From: Orlajensenia stereocauli
Lineage (GTDB): Bacteria; Actinomycetota; Actinomycetes; Actinomycetales; Microbacteriaceae
Direction: 5' to 3' (one strand)
DNA: 64,000 bases
NCBI RefSeq assembly: GCF_039548895.1
Contig: NZ_JBCLVG010000002.1
Shown one piece after another: positions 50,562-59,163 of the stretch (positions within the stretch are counted from its first letter, which is position 1; each line of letters begins with the position of its first letter). Under the pieces are notes generated by a model. That model was not told where the DNA came from. It saw nothing but the letters and a program-made list of their open reading frames with translations, and searched no databases. A program made the translations under genes and the position numbers.

Positions 50562-51911
50562 GTGCCCGCCACAGCCCTGCGCCCCGCCGACCTCCTCAGC
50601 TCGGCTCGCGGCATCCGGTGGCGGATGTGCACCCGACGCCTGCTGCGATCCCGCCGTGCCCTGGTGATCGCATTCGTGGCGCTGCACCTCGCGTTCCTCG
50701 CCTGGCTGCTACCGCTCATGCTCGCCGGTTCCGTCGCAGGCGATCTCCCGCTCTACCGCCAGTGGGCGATGCACGTGATCGATCACGGGGTCTGGGTCGG
50801 CATCGACAGCGACTGGGTCTACCCGGTCGGCGCCCTCGCGCCCGTCGTCCTGCCGGCGATTTTCGGCGCCGGGGCGTACCAACTCGTCTGGTTCCTGCTG
50901 CTCACAGCGGCGAACGGCGTCTCCCTCTGGGTGCTGACGGATGCCGGCAGGCGACGCAGCGCCTACCCGGCGGCGTGGTGGTGGCTCGGCACCCTGCTGC
51001 TTCTCAGCCCCGTGGCACTGCTGCGACTCGAGGGCTTCACGGGGCCGATGGTGATCGTGGCACTCGTGCTGCTGGGCACACGGCCCCGCTTCGCGGCGGC
51101 GCTGCTCGCCGCGGCCGCGTGGATCAAGGTGTGGCCGGCGGCCGTGCTGCTCGCCGCCGTCATCTCCTCGGGACGGCGCCGGGTCATCGCGCTGTCGGCG
51201 GCGCTCACCTCGTTCGCCATCATCGCGATCGCCGTTGCTGCCGGCGGACTCTGGCACGTCACGAGCTTCCTCACGACGCAGGGCAGCCGCCATCTCCAGC
51301 TCGAGTCCGTGCTCGGAACTCCGTGGCTGTGGATGGCCATCGTCCACGTTCCTGGTGCCGAGGTCTACCAGGACTGGGCGCTCGAGACCCGCGAGGTGAG
51401 CGGGCCGGGCGACATCTGGATCATGGAGAACGGCACCGGCGTGATGCTGGCCGCCGTCGCCGTGATCGCGATACTGATCGGCTGGGCGCACCGACGCCGC
51501 GGGGGCGCCGACGCCTCGCGCCTGCTGCTCACGGGAGCCCTCGCCCTCGCGACGGCGTTCATCGTGTTCGACAAGGTCGGATCACCCCAGTACATGCTGT
51601 GGCTCGCGCCCATCGTGGTGGTCGGCATCTCGCAGCTCGGGCGGGCCTGGCGGGCTCCGGCCATCCTGCTCACGGTCATCGCGGCGGCCACCACCCTGGT
51701 CTTCCCGCTGTTCTACCTCGAGCTCATCGACCTGAACCCGTGGGCGGCGTCGGTGCTCGGGGTGCGCAACTTGCTGCTGGTCGTGCTGCTCGGCTGGACT
51801 GTGCACGAGCTCTGGAGGCTGGGCCGAGATGACGCCACGGATGCCGTTCCGACACGAACCGACGCGGCCCGCGCGACCGGATCTACAGGCGCGTCGACAC
51901 CGTCACCGTGA
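50562..51911 (+). CDS. GT87/DUF2029-like polytopic membrane glycosyltransferase
   Basis: 449 residues with ten or more membrane spans. An early outer loop AGDLPLYRQWAMHVIDHGVWVGIDSDWVYPVGALAP holds the Asp and Tyr-rich motif expected of GT-C type enzymes using polyprenyl-phosphate sugars. The later loop ends VFDKVGSPQYMLWLAPIV, a typical DUF2029 feature. It probably mannosylates a cell-envelope lipid or glycan. Start GTG 50562 is leaderless: TAGCGT at 50550-50555, 6 nt away. The 3' end overlaps the methyltransferase gene by 29 nt. Confidence 0.78.
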   Translation: MPATALRPADLLSSARGIRWRMCTRRLLRSRRALVIAFVALHLAFLAWLLPLMLAGSVAGDLPLYRQWAMHVIDHGVWVGIDSDWVYPVGALAPVVLPAIFGAGAYQLVWFLLLTAANGVSLWVLTDAGRRRSAYPAAWWWLGTLLLLSPVALLRLEGFTGPMVIVALVLLGTRPRFAAALLAAAAWIKVWPAAVLLAAVISSGRRRVIALSAALTSFAIIAIAVAAGGLWHVTSFLTTQGSRHLQLESVLGTPWLWMAIVHVPGAEVYQDWALETREVSGPGDIWIMENGTGVMLAAVAVIAILIGWAHRRRGGADASRLLLTGALALATAFIVFDKVGSPQYMLWLAPIVVVGISQLGRAWRAPAILLTVIAAATTLVFPLFYLELIDLNPWAASVLGVRNLLLVVLLGWTVHELWRLGRDDATDAVPTRTDAARATGSTGASTPSP

Positions 51912-53019
51912 ACTTGTCGTTGCGCGCCACCTGACGCGTCGGGCCGACCAGCCTGGTGAGCGCCGAGCGATACCCGAGGTGGGTGTTCCAGACCGTCCAG
52001 AGTTCGCCGCCCGGCGCCAGCACGCGACCGGCGTCGGCGAACAGCTTGTGCGCCAGGCCCGTGTGCACGGTCGCACCGATGTGGAACGGGGGGTTGAGCA
52101 CGATGAACTCGGCGCTGGCGTCGGCCTGTGTGCTGAGCCCGTCGTCACGCACAACGCTCACGCGATCGCCGACGCCGTTCGCCTCGGCCGTCTCGCGGGC
52201 CGACGCCACAGCGGCGGAGGACTGGTCGGTGGCGAGCACGCGGATGTCGGGGCGGCGGAGCGCCAACACCGTGCCGAGCACCCCGGTGCCGCATCCGAGG
52301 TCGATCACGCCTGCGGCATCCGGAGCTGCCTGACCGAGGTGGCCCAGCAGCATCCGTGCCCCCATGTCGACGGATGCCCCGGCGAAGGCGGCCGCGTGAG
52401 CCACGATCTCCAGGTCGAGGGCGTCGTCGTGGCTGCGTCGCGGCCAGCTCGGGGTGGCTGGTGCTCCATCGGCGGCACGCTGCCGTGGCTCGGTGGCGAG
52501 CAGCACACGCGACTTCTGGCGCGCGAGGCTCACGTCGACACGGCCGAAGTGGCGCAGCAGCACCTCGTTCTGCGCCGGGGTCATGTGCTTGAGGCGACCG
52601 CCGGCGACCACCCGTACGTCGGGGGCGGCGAAGCGCGCGATGGCCTCGGCGATCTCATCGAGGGCGTCGAGGCCACGCGGAAGGCGCAGCAGCACGATGG
52701 AGGCGCCGGTCAACAGCTTCTCGTCGAGCGCATGGGAGGTGTAGACCTCGGCGAGGTCGGTGGCAGCGGCGTTGCCGGCCAGCGCCAGTTCGCCTGAGAG
52801 GTCGTCCTGGTGGGTGCGGATCCCGGTCACCTCGTAGAGCGCAGCAGCACCAAGGGTCAGAGCTCCGTAGTCATCGCCGATGACGACGACGGATGCAGGC
52901 TCCGCATCGAGCAGCGCCGGGCCAGCCTCGTCGATGATGAGCCTGTCGGCCGCGTCTGAGGCGAACAGGTTCGGCGCCTCGACGTCGGGGAACCGGCGGA
53001 GGGACTCGAACTCGAACAT
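51883..53019 (-). CDS. RsmC/RlmG-type rRNA guanine-N2 methyltransferase
   Basis: 378 residues with two domains, as in RsmC and RlmG. The N-terminal half is a degenerate methyltransferase-like domain. The C-terminal half has the SAM site GVIDLGCGTGVLGTVLALR, the ATDQSSAAVASARET strand, and the catalytic NPPFH motif of guanine-N2 methyltransferases. It likely modifies one guanine in 16S or 23S rRNA; which one cannot be told from sequence. Probably leaderless: TAGCCT at 53031-53026 is 6 nt before ATG 53019. Confidence 0.9.
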   Translation of the reverse strand: MFEFESLRRFPDVEAPNLFASDAADRLIIDEAGPALLDAEPASVVVIGDDYGALTLGAAALYEVTGIRTHQDDLSGELALAGNAAATDLAEVYTSHALDEKLLTGASIVLLRLPRGLDALDEIAEAIARFAAPDVRVVAGGRLKHMTPAQNEVLLRHFGRVDVSLARQKSRVLLATEPRQRAADGAPATPSWPRRSHDDALDLEIVAHAAAFAGASVDMGARMLLGHLGQAAPDAAGVIDLGCGTGVLGTVLALRRPDIRVLATDQSSAAVASARETAEANGVGDRVSVVRDDGLSTQADASAEFIVLNPPFHIGATVHTGLAHKLFADAGRVLAPGGELWTVWNTHLGYRSALTRLVGPTRQVARNDKFTVTVSTRL

Positions 53020-53031
53020 GTGCCAAGGCTA

Positions 53032-53120
53032 CGCTCGCTGAGGCCCGCGCGAAGCGCGCGGTCGAAGCGCAGCAGGTCGCGACGCTTCGGACGGTCGCTT
53101 CGCTCGGTCCTCAGCGAGCG
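53032..53120. repeat. Palindromic repeat, CGCTCGCTGAGG family, copy with both ends
   Basis: CGCTCGCTGAGG (53032-53043) and CCTCAGCGAGCG (53109-53120) pair perfectly; inner GAAGCG and CGCTTC boxes pair too. It fills the gap between hspR and the methyltransferase gene. Its left end touches the methyltransferase -10 box, so the element may have brought or altered that promoter. Confidence 0.85.
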
Positions 53121-53124
53121 AAGG

Positions 53125-53541
53125 TCACTCGTGATCCAGCGGCCGCCAGACCACGAGCTGGGTCGATCGGCGCACGCGGGTGCCCGCCTTGAGCGAGATG
53201 ACGTCGCCCTTTGAACCTGCCGCGAACACCCGGCGGCCCGGACGCTGCAGCAATTCGTCGGCGAGCGCCGCCTCGAGCTCGTGCACGCGCTTGGTGAGGG
53301 TGACGACCTGGTTCTCCAGGTCGAGCACGCGCTTGATGCCCTCGAGGCTCACTCCCTCGGCGCTCAGCCGGGCGACCTCGCGCAGCTGCACGACGTCGTG
53401 CATCGAGTAGCGGCGCGACTGGCCCGTCGTGCGCGACGGAGACACGAGACCGAGCCTGTCGTACTGGCGCAAGGTCTGCGGATGCATCCCGGCGAGCTCG
53501 GCCGCGACCGAGATGCCGAAGATGGCGCTGTGCTCATTCAT
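53125..53541 (-). CDS. hspR: HspR, MerR-type heat-shock repressor
   Basis: 138 residues. The MerR-like DNA-binding domain is ISVAAELAGMHPQTLRQYDRLGLVSPSRTTGQSRRYSMHDVVQLREVARLSAEGVSLEGIKRVLDLE, followed by a coiled helix and a C-terminal basic tail. HspR binds HAIR inverted repeats and represses the dnaK operon and clpB, using DnaK as co-repressor. Sites are visible upstream of dnaK and clpB. It is the last gene of dnaK-grpE-dnaJ-hspR, 19 nt after dnaJ. Confidence 0.95.
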   Translation of the reverse strand: MNEHSAIFGISVAAELAGMHPQTLRQYDRLGLVSPSRTTGQSRRYSMHDVVQLREVARLSAEGVSLEGIKRVLDLENQVVTLTKRVHELEAALADELLQRPGRRVFAAGSKGDVISLKAGTRVRRSTQLVVWRPLDHE

Positions 53542-53560
53542 CCGCAGACCCCACTGTCCG

Positions 53561-54547
53561 TCAACCGCGGGCTCGCGCCAGCAGTTCGTCTCGCGGGTTC
53601 TCGGAGGGGAGGGCTGCAGCGAGAGCCTCGACGGCCTCCTGCGCCTCCTTCGAGAGGTGCGACGGCACGGCGATCTGCACGACGGCGAGCAGGTCGCCCG
53701 TGCCCTTCGTCGTGGAGACGCCGCGACCCTTGACCCGCAGCACGCGGCCGCCGGGCGTACCCGGGGTCACGCGCAGCTTCACCGTCTCGCCCGTGAGCGT
53801 CGGCACCTCGATGGTGGCGCCGAGAGCGGCCTCCACGAAGGTCACCGGCACTGTCACGCGCAGGTTGAGACCGTCGCGCTCGAAGACGGGGTGCTTGCGC
53901 ACGGCCACGGTGAGGATGAGGTCACCGGGTGTTCCGCCGTCAGGCGATGGCTCGCCCTTGCCGCGCAACCGGATCTTCTGCCCATCGGAGACTCCAGCCG
54001 GGATCTTCACCTTGATCTCGCGTCCGGCCGAGGTCTGCAGCGTGATGGTCTCGCCGGTCACAGCCGTCTGGAAGTCGAGCGTCGTCGATGCCGAGACATC
54101 GCGACCGGGAGTCGGACCGCCGAAGCCGCGATAGCCACCGCTCGACTGCCCGAACCGCCCGCCCTGACCGCCGAACATGCCGCCGAGCAGATCGTCGAAC
54201 TGCGTCTGCTGACTGGACTGCTGACCGCGCGCTCCACCGCCGAACATGCCGCCGAAGACATCCTCGAAGCCGCCCTGGCCACCGGCGCCGCCCGCCGTGA
54301 AGCGAGCACCGCCGCCCATGGCACGCACGGCGTCGTACTCCTTGCGCTGCTCGGGGTCGGAGAGCACCGAGTTGGCCTCGCTGATCTCCTTGAACTTCGC
54401 CTCGGCTGCCGCGTTCCCCGGGTTGGAATCGGGGTGGTACTTGCGAGCGAGCTTGCGGTAGGTCTTCTTGAGGTCGGCCTGCGTCACATCCTTCGAGACG
54501 CCGAGAACCTTGTAGAAGTCCTTGTCGAACCAGTCCTGGCTGGCCAT
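53561..54547 (-). CDS. dnaJ: DnaJ co-chaperone without zinc finger
   Basis: 328 residues. The J domain is DFYKVLGVSKDVTQADLKKTYRKLARKYHPDSNPGN with HPD intact, then a long Gly/Phe/Gln-rich linker with repeated GGMFGG, then the two C-terminal beta domains (VSDGQKIRLRGKGEPSPDGGTPGDLILTVAV). There is no Cys at all, so the four CxxCxGxG zinc repeats of classical DnaJ are absent and the domain layout is CbpA-like. It stimulates DnaK ATPase. It is 26 nt downstream of grpE. Confidence 0.95.
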   Translation of the reverse strand: MASQDWFDKDFYKVLGVSKDVTQADLKKTYRKLARKYHPDSNPGNAAAEAKFKEISEANSVLSDPEQRKEYDAVRAMGGGARFTAGGAGGQGGFEDVFGGMFGGGARGQQSSQQTQFDDLLGGMFGGQGGRFGQSSGGYRGFGGPTPGRDVSASTTLDFQTAVTGETITLQTSAGREIKVKIPAGVSDGQKIRLRGKGEPSPDGGTPGDLILTVAVRKHPVFERDGLNLRVTVPVTFVEAALGATIEVPTLTGETVKLRVTPGTPGGRVLRVKGRGVSTTKGTGDLLAVVQIAVPSHLSKEAQEAVEALAAALPSENPRDELLARARG

Positions 54548-54573
54548 CTGGCTCCCTTCTGAGGGTTCGGGGC

Positions 54574-55200
54574 CTAGGCCGGAACCTTCACGACGACCTT
54601 GGCCGCGCGAAGCATGGAGGAACCCAGGTAGTAGCCGGTCTCGACGACGTCGGCGACGGTGTCAGTCTCCACCTCGTCGGTCGGCTGCTGGAAGATCGCC
54701 TCGTGGATGTTCGGGTCGAACAGGTCGCCGACGGTTCCGAACGGCGTGAGTCCGAGTCGCTCGACGGATGCGCGCAGCTTCGACGCGATGGTCGAAAACG
54801 GCGTCTCCCCCTCGAGGTCCCCGTGCTTCTCGGCACGGTCGAGGTCGTCGAGCACCGGAAGCAGGATCTTGACGACCTCGCCCATCGAGCGCTCGCGCTC
54901 GACCTCGCGGTTCGCGTCGGTGCGCTTGCGGTAGTTCGCGTACTCGGCGGTGACCCGCTTGAGGTCGGTGAGGTGCTGCTCCGCGAGTTCCTCGGCGGAG
55001 GACTGACCCGAGAGGAAGCTCAGGTCGGCATCCGACAGGCTGGTCTCGACGTCAGGGCCCTCGAAGCCGTCCTCGACGTCCACATCCGACAGTCCAGCCT
55101 CGGGGGCGTCCTGTGCGGACGCCCCGTCGGTCTCTGGCTGCTCGGGGCCGTCGTTCGCAGGCTCAGGAGCCGTGTTCTCGTTGTCCCGATCGTCGGCCAT
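54574..55200 (-). CDS. grpE: GrpE nucleotide exchange factor
   Basis: 208 residues. An acidic disordered N-terminus (about 75 residues) is followed by the long helix LTDLKRVTAEYANYRKRTDANREVERER and the beta-domain LTPFGTVGDLFDPNIHEAIFQQPTDEVETDTVADVVETGYYLGSSMLRAAKVVVK, which are diagnostic of GrpE. It releases ADP from DnaK. It starts 2 nt after the dnaK stop. Confidence 0.96.
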   Translation of the reverse strand: MADDRDNENTAPEPANDGPEQPETDGASAQDAPEAGLSDVDVEDGFEGPDVETSLSDADLSFLSGQSSAEELAEQHLTDLKRVTAEYANYRKRTDANREVERERSMGEVVKILLPVLDDLDRAEKHGDLEGETPFSTIASKLRASVERLGLTPFGTVGDLFDPNIHEAIFQQPTDEVETDTVADVVETGYYLGSSMLRAAKVVVKVPA

Positions 55201-55202
55201 GG

Positions 55203-57053
55203 TTACTTCTGCTCCTCGTCGTCGACGACCTCGGCGTCCACGACATCCTCATCGGATGCCGCAGGCTCCTCGGCTTCGGCGCTGGGAGCGGCATCCGGTG
55301 CAGCCTGCGACTGCGAGTAGATGGCCTCGCCGAGCTTGCCCTGCGATGCGTTGAGCTTGTCGAACGCGGTCTTCACGGCCTCGTCGTCGTCGCCGGCGAG
55401 AGCACTCTTGAGTGCGTCGACGTCGCCCTGCACCTCGGTCTTGACGTCTTCGGGGAGCTTGTCCTCGTTGTCCTTGATGAGCTTCTCGATCGAGTAGACG
55501 AGCTGCTCGGCGGAGTTGCGGGTCTCGGCCGACTCGCGACGCTTCTTGTCCTCTGCCGCGTTCTCCTCGGCCTCGCGCACCATGCGCTCGATGTCCTCCT
55601 TGGGCAGCGAGGAGCCGCCCGTGATGGTCATCGACTGCTCGGTGCCGGTGCCCTTGTCCTTGGCTGACACGTGCACGATGCCGTTGGCATCGATGTCGAA
55701 GGTGACCTCGACCTGCGGAACACCCCGGGGAGCCGGCGCGATGCCGGTGAGCTCGAAGGTGCCGAGCGGCTTGTTGTCGCGGGTGAACTCGCGCTCACCC
55801 TGGAAGACCTGGATGGCCACGGACGGCTGGTTGTCGTCTGCCGTGGTGAAGGTCTCGCTGCGCTTGGTCGGGATGGCCGTGTTGCGCTCGATGAGCTTGG
55901 TCATGATGCCGCCCTTGGTCTCGATGCCGAGGCTGAGGGGGGTGACGTCGATGAGCAGGACATCCTTGCGCTCGCCCTTGAGGACGCCGGCCTGGAGGGC
56001 TGCGCCGACGGCGACGACCTCGTCGGGGTTGACGCCCTTGTTGGGCTCCTGGCCGGTCTCCTTCTTCACGAGGTCGGAGACGGCGGGCATGCGGGTCGAG
56101 CCACCGACGAGCACGACGTGCGCGATCTCGTCGAGCTTCACGCCGGCCTCACGGATGACGTCCTCGAAGGGCTTCTTCGTGCGGTCGAGCAGGTCGCTGG
56201 TCATGTTCTCGAACTCGGCGCGGGTGAGCGTCTCGTCGAGGTTGGCCGGGCCGTTCTCGGTGAGCGAGAGGTAGGGCAGCTGGATGCTGGCCTTCATGGA
56301 GGAGCTGAGCTCCTTCTTGGCCTGCTCCGCCGCCTCCTTGAGACGCTGCTTCGCGATCTTGTCGTTCGAGACGTCGACACCGGTCGAGTCCTTGAAGCGC
56401 TTGATCAGCCAGTCGACGATCCGCTGGTCCCAGTCGTCTCCGCCGAGGCGGTTGTCACCGGCGGTCGAGCGCACCTGGATGGTCGAGAAGTCGTCGTCCT
56501 TGCCCACCTCGAGGAGGGAGACGTCGAAGGTTCCACCACCGAGGTCGAAGACGAGGATGAGCTCGTCCTCCTTGCCGCGGTCGAGGCCGTAGGCCAGGGC
56601 GGCGGCGGTCGGCTCGTTGATGATGCGCAGCACGTTGAGGCCTGCGATCTCGCCGGCCTCCTTCGTGGCCTGGCGCTCGGCGTCGTTGAAGTAGGCGGGA
56701 ACGGTGATGACGGCATCCGTCACCGTGTCACCGAGGTACTGCTCTGCATCGCGCTTGAGCTTGGAGAGGATGCGCGAGGAGATCTCCTGCGCGGTGTACT
56801 TCTTGCCGTCGATGTCGGTCTTCCAGTCGGTGCCCATGTGGCGCTTCACACTGGAGATGGTGCGGTCGACGTTGGTCACGGCCTGGCGCTTGGCGGTCTC
56901 GCCGACGAGCACCTCGCCGTCCTTCGTGTACGCGACCACCGACGGGGTGGTGCGGAAGCCCTCGGCGTTCGCGATGACCTTGGGCTCGCCACCCTCGAGG
57001 ACGCTGACGACCGAGTTGGTGGTTCCGAGGTCGATACCTACTGCACGTGACAT
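55203..57053 (-). CDS. dnaK: Chaperone DnaK (Hsp70)
   Basis: 616 residues. The ATPase domain shows GIDLGTTNSVVSVLEGG, DAVITVPAYFNDAERQATKEAGEIAGL, LVFDLGGGTFDVSLLEV and HVVLVGGSTRMPAV; the substrate domain VTPLSLGIETKGGIMTKLIERNTAIPTKRSE and lid follow. The tail is Ala/Glu-rich and ends in DDEEQK. It folds proteins and, with HspR, forms the feedback repressor. AAGGAG lies 8 nt before ATG 57053; the longer frame to 57155 is not DnaK. Two HAIR sites and a TTGACA promoter lie upstream. Confidence 0.97.
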   Translation of the reverse strand: MSRAVGIDLGTTNSVVSVLEGGEPKVIANAEGFRTTPSVVAYTKDGEVLVGETAKRQAVTNVDRTISSVKRHMGTDWKTDIDGKKYTAQEISSRILSKLKRDAEQYLGDTVTDAVITVPAYFNDAERQATKEAGEIAGLNVLRIINEPTAAALAYGLDRGKEDELILVFDLGGGTFDVSLLEVGKDDDFSTIQVRSTAGDNRLGGDDWDQRIVDWLIKRFKDSTGVDVSNDKIAKQRLKEAAEQAKKELSSSMKASIQLPYLSLTENGPANLDETLTRAEFENMTSDLLDRTKKPFEDVIREAGVKLDEIAHVVLVGGSTRMPAVSDLVKKETGQEPNKGVNPDEVVAVGAALQAGVLKGERKDVLLIDVTPLSLGIETKGGIMTKLIERNTAIPTKRSETFTTADDNQPSVAIQVFQGEREFTRDNKPLGTFELTGIAPAPRGVPQVEVTFDIDANGIVHVSAKDKGTGTEQSMTITGGSSLPKEDIERMVREAEENAAEDKKRRESAETRNSAEQLVYSIEKLIKDNEDKLPEDVKTEVQGDVDALKSALAGDDDEAVKTAFDKLNASQGKLGEAIYSQSQAAPDAAPSAEAEEPAASDEDVVDAEVVDDEEQK

Positions 57054-57157
57054 GTGTGTTTCTCCTTCTGCCGCGATGGTGCCGCGGCCTGTGGTTCGGC
57101 CTTCCGGCCTGCCCTTCGGCAGGCTCGTGAGAGCGATCCGAAGTCTGTCCATCAAGA

Positions 57158-57242
57158 CTTGAGCCTTGATGACTCAAGTGTTCCACCGGGGCCAAAGGGT
57201 GTCAAGCTGAAGACGCCAAAGTTGAGTCGAACCCACTCAACT
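57158..57242 (-). promoter_or_regulatory. dnaK promoter with two HAIR operators
   Basis: Reading the minus strand: -35 TTGACA (57205-57200), 17 nt, -10 AACACT (57182-57177). A near-consensus HAIR, CTTGAGC-N7-ACTCAAG in plus-strand terms (57158-57178), covers the -10 and start point. A second perfect inverted repeat, AGTTGAGT-N7-ACTCAACT (57220-57242), lies upstream of the -35 and is the G/C-ended variant also seen at clpB. The remaining 377-nt gap up to 57430 shows no other gene. Confidence 0.85.
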
Positions 57243-57430
57243 CCCAGCTTCCGAGGCTGCCTAACCCCTGACCATCAGTCGATTTCCCGGCCCCCGACGG
57301 TTGCGCGGAGGGGCCAGGCCGGCTGAATGAGCGTGGATCGCGTGTCGATCGGATCTCGCCCTGATATCGCTTGCGCGACGATCGATCCCATTCCCTGCCA
57401 ATCGTCACCGTCGCTGCCTACGATGGCGCC

Positions 57431-58039
57431 ATGCCGACCCGGACGCCTCTCGCCCCCGCCGCACTCGCCGCGCTCACCGCCGTGGCCCTCGCCACCGCGC
57501 TCGCCCTCAGCGGGTGCAGCGGAGGATCCGCGGGGCCATCGGATGCCGCATCCGGAACCGCGAATCCCACGCCCACCTTCGGCTCCACGACCTCGTCGCC
57601 CAGCGCGGTCGCCCCGCGCGACCAGGCGGCGCCCTCGGCCGAGACGCCCATCTCCGCACCGGGCTGCGAGACGTTCCTCACCGAGGAGCAGACAGCGGGG
57701 CTGGCCGCGGAGGGCTATGTTCCGAACCCCCTGTCGACGTGGCCCGACGTCATGGCGGAGGCCGCAGCGGCCGGCGGCACCTGGTGCGCCTGGACCAGCC
57801 CCGACGGCAGCCCCGACCTCCAAGGCGGTTTCGTCGCCATCCCCGAGGCCCTCTGGCAGGCGAAGCGCGGCGACCTCATCGCGCAGGGCGCCACCGAGGA
57901 CGACGCGAGTTACCCCGGCTTCATCGCCCTGCCCGATCAGGGTGCGCCGGACGTCGATGGTGGGTTCGTCTACGCCAACGGCTACCTCGTCTACGTGAGC
58001 GATCCGAAGCTGGCGGCGACGGTGACGGTGCTCCACTAG
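57431..58039 (+). CDS. Putative lipoprotein of unknown function
   Basis: 202 residues. The signal peptide ends LALSGC with lipidated Cys29, then a Ser/Thr/Pro-rich linker to about residue 75. The mature domain (GCETFLTEEQTAGLAAEGYVPNP ... GTWCAWTSPDG ... GFVYANGYLVYVSD) has two Cys that could form a disulfide. Not recognised. Probably leaderless: TACGAT at 57419-57424 lies 6 nt before the ATG. Confidence 0.75.
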   Translation: MPTRTPLAPAALAALTAVALATALALSGCSGGSAGPSDAASGTANPTPTFGSTTSSPSAVAPRDQAAPSAETPISAPGCETFLTEEQTAGLAAEGYVPNPLSTWPDVMAEAAAAGGTWCAWTSPDGSPDLQGGFVAIPEALWQAKRGDLIAQGATEDDASYPGFIALPDQGAPDVDGGFVYANGYLVYVSDPKLAATVTVLH

Positions 58040-58050
58040 CGCGCTCGCTC

Positions 58051-58103
58051 GCGCAGCACTTTCGGCTGGGATGTAGCGCCCTGAGCAACCGAAACTGCTG
58101 CGC
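58051..58103. repeat. Inverted repeat, GCACTTTCGG core
   Basis: Arms 58051-58068 (GCGCAGCACTTTCGGCTG) and 58086-58103 pair over 18 nt with two mismatches around a 17-nt loop. The core CACTTTCGG matches the hairpin at 17836. It follows the lipoprotein stop by 11 nt and could be its terminator. Confidence 0.7.
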
Positions 58104-58206
58104 GGGCGGCGGGATGCCGGCCCTCCCCATCCCGTGAGCGGTCGGACGGAGTCGACGGATGCCGTCCGTCGACGAGCGCCGGCACGGGCGAGAGCGACCA
58201 TCGGGC

Positions 58207-59103
58207 ATGCGCCGCCCAGCCCCGTTACCGCCCGTGCTCGCCACGCGACCCTTCACCGTCGCGGACGCCGAGCACCACGGGGTGACGCGAGCCCGCACCC
58301 GGGCGAACGACCTCGGCTCGCCGTTCCGTGGCGTTCGGACCGCGACCGTCCCCGACGACCTCGAGGCCCTCTGCCACGCCTACGCCGCCCGGATGCCGGC
58401 AACGCAGTACTTCAGCCACTCCACCGGCGCCCTGCTCTGGGAGATCCCGCTCCCGCGCCGGCTGGAGGCCGAGTCGTTGCTGCACGTGAGTTCCGCTGCC
58501 GGCAGCCAGCCACCCCGCATTCGCGGCACCGTCGGCCATCGAGGAGCTCGGGACGCCGTCATCGTGCGCCATCGAGGGCTCTCCGTCGCTTCCCCGTGCG
58601 ACGCCTGGTGCCAGACCGTCAGGCTGCTGAGCCTGGACGAAGCGATCATCGCCGGAGATCGCCTCGTCGGCTGGCCGCGCCCGCTGGTCACCCTCGGTGA
58701 CCTGGACCTGGCGATCGCCGCGTTCGGTGCGCGACCCGGCGCCCGCCGCATCGCCTCGGCACGCACGTCGATCCGGGAGCGCTCCGCCTCCGCCCGGGAG
58801 AGCCGCCTGCGCCTCGTGACGATGCGCGGTGGGTTTCCCGAGGCGGAGCTCAACAGCGCTATCGCCCTGTCGTCCGGTCGGAACACGCACGGCGACCTCG
58901 TCTACCGCCGCTACAAGGTGCTGCTCGAGTACGACGGCGAGCAGCATCGCCTCGACGGGCGCCAGTTCGCGACCGACGTGAACCGGCTCAACGACCTCTC
59001 CGAGGACGCCTGGATCGTCATCCGCGTCGGCAAGCACATGAGCGAGCGCGAGGTGCTCGCCCGCCTCGAACGGGCGCTGTCCTCCCGCGGCTGGACGCGA
59101 TGA
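58207..59103 (+). CDS. DUF559/AbiEi-like protein of unknown function
   Basis: 298 residues. The N-terminal part (ATRPFTVADAEHHGVTRARTRANDLGSPFRGVRTATVP) resembles the winged-helix start of AbiEi-type antitoxin-like proteins, with YFSHSTGALLWEIPLPRR following. The C-terminal part (YRRYKVLLEYDGEQHRLDGRQFATDVNRLNDLSEDAWIVIRV) has the E-x-D-G-x-x-H pattern of DUF559/Vsr-like nuclease folds. Such proteins are common in Microbacteriaceae. No AbiEii toxin gene is adjacent. The start could be ATG 58159 or 58207; neither has a good ribosome site. Confidence 0.75.
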   Translation: MRRPAPLPPVLATRPFTVADAEHHGVTRARTRANDLGSPFRGVRTATVPDDLEALCHAYAARMPATQYFSHSTGALLWEIPLPRRLEAESLLHVSSAAGSQPPRIRGTVGHRGARDAVIVRHRGLSVASPCDAWCQTVRLLSLDEAIIAGDRLVGWPRPLVTLGDLDLAIAAFGARPGARRIASARTSIRERSASARESRLRLVTMRGGFPEAELNSAIALSSGRNTHGDLVYRRYKVLLEYDGEQHRLDGRQFATDVNRLNDLSEDAWIVIRVGKHMSEREVLARLERALSSRGWTR

Positions 59104-59110
59104 TCCTCCG

Positions 59111-59163
59111 GCGCTGCAATTGCGGCCGGAATGCGCTCCCCGAAGCGACCACAACTGCAGCAC
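59111..59163. repeat. Decayed inverted repeat after the DUF559-like gene
   Basis: Arms 59111-59128 (GCGCTGCAATTGCGGCCG) and 59146-59163 pair at 14 of 18 positions; each difference is a transition. It has the spacing and location of the long inverted-repeat family and could be an old copy. The rest of the 298-nt gap to 59401 holds a small ORF and a hairpin at the RIO gene start. Confidence 0.5.
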
